In this document: piece after piece, positions 4,854 to 8,589 of the stretch | How the letters are laid out: the number at the start of each line of letters is the position of its first letter | Numbering within the stretch: position 1 is the first letter of the stretch | NCBI GenBank assembly: GCA_023249815.1 | Contig: JAHFBX010000111.1 | Coordinates: 1 to 8,589 of the forward strand | Direction of reading: 5' to 3' | DNA length: 8,589 bases | Source: Candidatus Eiseniibacteriota bacterium | GTDB taxonomy: Bacteria; Eisenbacteria; RBG-16-71-46 | The notes under the pieces: model-generated | The model's database searches: none | What the model was told of the DNA's origin: nothing | What the model saw: the letters and a program-made list of their open reading frames with translations, nothing else | Position numbers and translations under genes: made by a program

Positions 4854-7800
4854 CTAGCGCACCGTGACCGCGCGCGTGAATGTGCGGGCGTCCACTTGCA
4901 GGCGCAGGTAGAAGCGCCCGGCGCGCACGCGCTGTCCGCTCTCGTCGCGCAGGTCCCATTCGAGCGCGCGCACACCGGGTTCCGATAGACCCGGCGCCTG
5001 CAGCCGGCGCACGAGCCGGCCCGCCACGTCGAACACGCCCAGCTCCACCGTCCGCTCCGCGTTCGGGCGGACGAGGGTGATCTCGAAGCTCACCGCGGTG
5101 CGCGTCGGGTTCGGGCGCGGCGGCCCCAGCGCATCCGCGAGCGTCACTCGCGCCGGAGGCACGCCCGCGCCGGGCCCCGACGCGTCGTACTGGAGCCGCT
5201 GCGCAAACACCTGCGTGTGCGGTGCGGGGTCCCCGTCAGGCGCGCTCCTGCCGTCGAGCCACGCCACGATGGCGCTGCTGTTGCCCGTGCGCACGAGCGC
5301 GGGGACAGACTGGATGCCCGCCGCCGGACCGGCGGCCGCGCCGTCCGGCGGAAGCATCGCGTCCACGAGCCCGGCGAACGTGGCGTGCGACCAAAACACG
5401 TTGGTGCCGCACGCCACGCTCGAGCAGTCGGCGAGACCGCGGACATCGGCCCATGCGACCACGGCGCCACCCGCACCGTCCGCGACGATCGCCGGAGTGG
5501 TCTGCTCGCCCACAGCACCGCACAGGCGCAGGCCATTCAAGGGCCACCCGGTCGCCAGCGCGCCCGTGCCGGTGAGCCGCTGCACGTAAATGTCGCGCTC
5601 GCTGGCCGCGTCGCGTTGATCGCACCACGCCACGAGCAGGCCGCCGGCGCCGTCCGCGGCCGCGATCGGTTGGTCTTGCGTCCCGGCGGCGGCGCAGACG
5701 GGTACGGAGGCCGGCCAGCCGGGAGCCGGCGTGCCGTTGCGCTGGAGTCGGCGCGCGACGACGTCGCCCGCTCCACCGTGCACGACAAACACACCGCCGC
5801 TGCCATCGGGGACGAGCTTCGGCGTGGCGGAGAGCCCAAGGTCGAGGCCGGTCGCAGGCCAGGCGGGATCGGGCACTCCCGTGGCGAGCAGGTGCTGGAC
5901 GCGCGCGTGCCCGCTCGCGGTCCACGCCACGAACGCGCCCCCCGCGAACTCGGGAGCGACCTCCAGCTGCGACGCGCTGGGTGCTAGCTGCATCGGTGAG
6001 GGCCAGACGAGCTCACCGAGCGGCGAGACCCGTTGCACGCGCAGGCCGTTGCTCACATAGGCGCCGAGCAATCCGCCATCACCGTCGGACGCGGCCGCGA
6101 GGGTCGTGCTCGACGCACTCGGCACCACCACGACCGGGCCCGCGGGCCAGCCCGCCGGTGTGCGGCCCCGCCGGTCGAGGCGCACGACGCTGAGCGTGGT
6201 CGGGACGCCGCCGGTGAGATGGAAGCTGTAGAAGCCGCCGCTCCCGTCGGGCACGATCCGCTCGGCGACGTTCCCGCCCGCCCTCTGGACGCGCGCGCCG
6301 TTCGCCGGCCAGCCGCCGGCTTGCGCGCCGGTGCCGGTGACGCGCTGCGCGAACAACATCTGCGGGGCGCTGTCGGTCATGCGCTGGTCGTGCCACTCCA
6401 CGTACACGCCGCCCGAATCGTCTGCGGCCATGGTGAGCCCGGCGACGGGTGTCTGACCCTGGCGCACGCGCCGGCCCGCGCCGGGCCAGCCCGAGGCGCG
6501 ATCGTCGAAGATGATGTTCGCCCACTGGTGTAGCCACAGCGGCGTCGTGCCCGTCTGCGATGGCTGCGCCAGCTCGCACGTCGCCCACAGGCTCGAGTCC
6601 GCGGGGTCCACGCTCACCGCGTAGTCGTCACCCCACTTCGAGTCACAGAACGCGCACGGGAACGGATAGTTGCGATTGAGCGCGGACTCCGCGCTCGCCT
6701 TCACCAGCACGCTCGGCGCGAACGCGGCGTCGGCAGCACCGCGGCCGGCGAACATCATCGTCGGCGTGATCGCCGAGGACGACTGCTGGTAGACGATGCC
6801 CACGTCCCCACGCGGCGTGAGCCCCAGCGCCGGAAGGAACGTCCACGCGCCGGGCCCGCCGTCCAGGACACCGCTCTCGGTGAGGCTCGGCGATCCGGAC
6901 GGGAAGCCGTTCGGCGACAGGCGGTACCAGTGCGCGCGCGTGCGGCTCTGGAACGACTCGGCCGTGTCGCCCGTGGCCACGAACCAGATGTCGCCGGCGT
7001 GCCACTGCGCAAGCCCCTGCGCGACGCCCGACCAGGTGCGGATGTTCACGTCGGTGCCGACCTGCGGCGCGAGCAGATCCAACTGGAGGCCGTGTTCCGG
7101 CGCCGGGATGAACGTGGAGGCGAGCGTCCGCGTGCCGAGCGGATCGACGAGCGCCCACAGCCGGAGCGACGTGGACGCGAACCGCGGGATCTCGACGAAG
7201 TAGCTGACGTCCGTGGGCCCGGGCGGAGACCACAGCACGCTCACGGGCTGCAGTGTCGCGGGGTTGCCACTCGTGACGTACGTGACGAGCGGCGTGACGG
7301 GGCCGCCCGAGAGGAGCTGCGCTTTCGGGAACGAGAAGATGCCGATGCCGTTCGCTCCCGCGCCGGTGAGCGGCAGCCGGAAGAAATTGCCGGTGACATG
7401 GAACGCGTACGCGTCCACGCCGATCTGCGGGTAGTCGGGCGCGTAGTGCTCCTCGGCGGCACCGCTGCCCACGACCTTCGTGACGTCGAACCGGCGCTTC
7501 ACCCAATCCGCGGGCGACCGGGGATGCGACGACGTGGACACCGAGAGGGTGAGATACGCGCGCAACGAGGTATCGGCCGGCGAACCGCTCACCGAGAACT
7601 CGCTGCAGGTGACCAAGAATCGCTCCGACTGCGGGTCGTAGAGCACGCGCGGGTCGTTGAGGATGTTGGGCGGAGTCGGCGGAATGAAGAAGTCGCGCAG
7701 CGACAGGCTCGAGTAGCCGGGATAGGGATCGCCCGCCTTGTTGGAGTACAGCACGCGGTCGTTGTTCACGAGCAGGACTCCGCGCGGGCCGGCGGCGCCG

Positions 7801-8078
7801 AGCGCGTCCGGCGGATCCCACGGCCCGCCGTTCGCGACGTTCCACGAGGAGTTGAGCGTGGGAATGGTCGCGGCTTCGCTGCGCACGGCGCTCAGGGCCA
7901 CGAGCGAGAGCGAGGCAACGGCAATGCGCGAGAGCGAGGCAACGGCAATGCGCGAGAGCGAGGCAACGGCAATGCGCGAGAGCGAGGCAAGGGCAATGCG
8001 CGAGAGCGAGGCAAGGGCAATGCGCGAGAGCGAGGTGATCTTCATGAGCGGCGCGAGACGTGCACGGGAAGGGGACAT
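4854..8078 (-). CDS. Giant secreted beta-propeller protein with a FlgD-Ig / type-A-sorting-like C-terminus
   Basis: The product has 1074 residues from ATG at 8078. Met12 (8045) is an equally plausible start that gives a classic MKITSLSR signal peptide; neither start has a good ribosome site. The signal peptide (to about residue 69) is stretched by a tandem repeat of SLSRIAVA/SLSRIALA. Residues about 72-505 resemble secreted sialidase/propeller-like domains: DPRVLYDPQSERFLV, DYPQIGVDAYAFHVTGNFF and KWGDDYAVSVDPADSSLWAT. Residues about 541-972 hold eight repeats of 47-64 residues with the pattern DGxGGxxVAWxDxR...QRLxxxGxxxxGWPxxGxxL, best seen at 796-853, consistent with a beta-propeller. Residues about 984-1074 (PNPTRTAVSFEI, VFDVAGRLVRRL, AGRFYLRLQV) match the FlgD-Ig / type IX secretion C-terminal style, which in the FCB group anchors or sorts secreted proteins. 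No catalytic site is evident, so the role is unknown; a surface or extracellular binding protein is likely. Confidence 0.9.
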   Translation of the reverse strand: MSPSRARLAPLMKITSLSRIALASLSRIALASLSRIAVASLSRIAVASLSRIAVASLSLVALSAVRSEAATIPTLNSSWNVANGGPWDPPDALGAAGPRGVLLVNNDRVLYSNKAGDPYPGYSSLSLRDFFIPPTPPNILNDPRVLYDPQSERFLVTCSEFSVSGSPADTSLRAYLTLSVSTSSHPRSPADWVKRRFDVTKVVGSGAAEEHYAPDYPQIGVDAYAFHVTGNFFRLPLTGAGANGIGIFSFPKAQLLSGGPVTPLVTYVTSGNPATLQPVSVLWSPPGPTDVSYFVEIPRFASTSLRLWALVDPLGTRTLASTFIPAPEHGLQLDLLAPQVGTDVNIRTWSGVAQGLAQWHAGDIWFVATGDTAESFQSRTRAHWYRLSPNGFPSGSPSLTESGVLDGGPGAWTFLPALGLTPRGDVGIVYQQSSSAITPTMMFAGRGAADAAFAPSVLVKASAESALNRNYPFPCAFCDSKWGDDYAVSVDPADSSLWATCELAQPSQTGTTPLWLHQWANIIFDDRASGWPGAGRRVRQGQTPVAGLTMAADDSGGVYVEWHDQRMTDSAPQMLFAQRVTGTGAQAGGWPANGARVQRAGGNVAERIVPDGSGGFYSFHLTGGVPTTLSVVRLDRRGRTPAGWPAGPVVVVPSASSTTLAAASDGDGGLLGAYVSNGLRVQRVSPLGELVWPSPMQLAPSASQLEVAPEFAGGAFVAWTASGHARVQHLLATGVPDPAWPATGLDLGLSATPKLVPDGSGGVFVVHGGAGDVVARRLQRNGTPAPGWPASVPVCAAAGTQDQPIAAADGAGGLLVAWCDQRDAASERDIYVQRLTGTGALATGWPLNGLRLCGAVGEQTTPAIVADGAGGAVVAWADVRGLADCSSVACGTNVFWSHATFAGLVDAMLPPDGAAAGPAAGIQSVPALVRTGNSSAIVAWLDGRSAPDGDPAPHTQVFAQRLQYDASGPGAGVPPARVTLADALGPPRPNPTRTAVSFEITLVRPNAERTVELGVFDVAGRLVRRLQAPGLSEPGVRALEWDLRDESGQRVRAGRFYLRLQVDARTFTRAVTVR
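7905..8035 (-). repeat. 24-bp in-frame tandem repeat inside the signal peptide
   Basis: Five full 24-bp units (7905-7928, 7929-7952, 7953-7976, 7977-8000, 8001-8024) plus an 11-bp partial unit. Units 1-3 are identical. Units 4 and 5 are identical to each other and differ from the rest by one base (C to G on the plus strand), which changes Val to Leu. Each unit encodes eight residues (SLSRIAVA or SLSRIALA), so a change in copy number keeps the reading frame. Confidence 0.97.
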
Positions 8079-8163
8079 CGCGCCCGCATTCTCGCAGGGC
8101 GCGGTGCATTCCGGCTACAGCGAATCGGGGGCTCCGGTCGCGCCTGCTTCTGCTGCCGGGCGC

Positions 8164-8589
8164 TCAGCGTGGCGTGGTCTTGCTCGTGTCCTTCGCCGCG
8201 GGCCTGGGCGCCGGCTTGGCGGGGGCCTTCGGGGCAGGCGTCGCGGTCGTCGTGGCGGGCTTCACGGCCGGCTTCGCGGCGACGTTCGACACGCGCGCCC
8301 GGGAGGTGTCGGGCCTGGCGGGCTTCGCTGCCGGTTTCGCGGCGGGGGTCGACACGCGCGCCCGGGAAGTGTCGGGCGTCGCGGCCTTTGCAGCGGGCTT
8401 CACGGCCGGCTTCGCGGCGACGCTCGTTGCCCTCGACGGCGTGGTTTCGGGCGTGGTGGACTTCACTGTCGGCTTTGCGGTGACGTTCGAGGCCCTCGCC
8501 CGAGAGGTGTCAGGCCTCGCGGGCTTCGTGGCCAGCTTGAGCGCGCGGGCCTTCCCGGTGTCCACAACGGCCGACTTCACGAGCGTGGA
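8164..8589 (-). CDS. 3' end of a gene encoding an Ala/Lys/Pro/Thr-rich repetitive tail (5' end beyond the window)
   Basis: The frame runs open from the right edge of the window to TGA at 8164 (141 codons plus the stop are visible). A GTG at 8578-8580 could be read as a start, but the frame is open to its right in the same style, so the gene is most likely cut by the window. The visible product is low-complexity, basic and rich in Ala, Lys, Pro, Thr and Ser. It is built of degenerate repeats with PDTSRARxS and VAAKPAVKPA motifs, and ends in an AlaPro/LysPro-rich stretch. Such tails are seen in histone-H1-like DNA-binding proteins, AlgP-type proteins and TonB-like or wall-spanning linkers. The composition alone cannot choose between these. 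It precedes the propeller gene by 85 bp, and I see no promoter between them. Confidence 0.7.
   Translation of the reverse strand, partial: STLVKSAVVDTGKARALKLATKPARPDTSRARASNVTAKPTVKSTTPETTPSRATSVAAKPAVKPAAKAATPDTSRARVSTPAAKPAAKPARPDTSRARVSNVAAKPAVKPATTTATPAPKAPAKPAPRPAAKDTSKTTPR
8255..8422. repeat. Direct repeats inside the low-complexity tail gene
   Basis: A 30-bp segment at 8255-8284 recurs identically at 8393-8422 (138 bp apart, 46 codons). A 27-bp segment at 8288-8314 recurs at 8351-8377 with one mismatch (63 bp apart, 21 codons). All spacings are multiples of three, so the repeats are in frame. They point to recent expansion by duplication or gene conversion within the coding sequence. 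Confidence 0.85.

Noticed and set aside
7905..8035. Tandem repeat considered as a CRISPR array
   Set aside because: The units are directly adjacent with no spacers, and they lie in frame within a coding sequence.
6643..8483. Very long open frames antisense to, or out of frame with, the propeller gene (for example plus strand 6930-8483 and minus strand 6643-8109)
   Set aside because: They arise from GC-rich codon bias, are dominated by Arg, Ala and Gly with no domain or ribosome site, and lie opposite a frame with clear repeats, a signal peptide and a recognisable C-terminus.

Overview
The window is GC-rich, and every gene I can support lies on the minus strand. The gene content suggests a deep-branching Gram-negative bacterium of the FCB / Candidatus Eisenbacteria type. 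The clues are several Sec-exported proteins of unknown function, a C-terminal FlgD-Ig / type-A-sorting-like domain on a giant secreted propeller protein, dockerin-like EF-hand pairs of the form VGANDLSxWLTxFG, and paralogous cysteine-rich proteins ending TWGxVKSLYR. The lineage is inferred from protein style; there is no marker gene to prove it.

Layout, in the direction of minus-strand transcription (right to left). (1) 8164-8589: the 3' end of a gene whose product ends in a repetitive Ala/Lys/Pro/Thr-rich tail. (2) 4854-8078: a 1074-residue secreted protein. It has a sialidase/propeller-like N-terminal half, eight roughly 50-residue propeller-type repeats and a FlgD-Ig-like C-terminus. Its signal peptide has been expanded by a 24-bp tandem repeat. 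(3) 3851-4756: a LarE-type sulfur insertase for the nickel-pincer cofactor, the only enzyme in the window with a firm function. (4) 3409-3666: a small two-helix membrane protein whose stop codon lies inside the following tRNA gene. (5) 3343-3418: tRNA-Val (anticodon UAC) with encoded CCA. (6) 2325-2987: a secreted Ig-like plus dockerin-like protein. It sits behind a consensus-like promoter and a structured leader of about 178 nt that contains a possible 17-codon leader ORF. (7, 8) 1441-2199 and 181-939: two tandem paralogs, both 252 residues and about 71% identical by hand count, with eight conserved cysteines in the mature protein. Their family is unnamed.

The genes do not form one pathway. 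The left third is an export-oriented cluster of three small secreted proteins, each with its own strong Shine-Dalgarno site and each followed by a hairpin. The centre is housekeeping (tRNA, small membrane protein, LarE). The right is a cell-surface or secreted propeller protein and a low-complexity protein. Larger non-coding stretches are 940-1440 and 2988-3342.

The items most worth a second look are the expanded signal-peptide repeat (7905-8035), the leader of the dockerin gene (3039-3117), the tandem cysteine-rich paralogs, the CDS/tRNA overlap (3409-3418), and the possible alternative pairing between 2257 and 2304. Nothing here amounts to a defence, mobile or CRISPR system.
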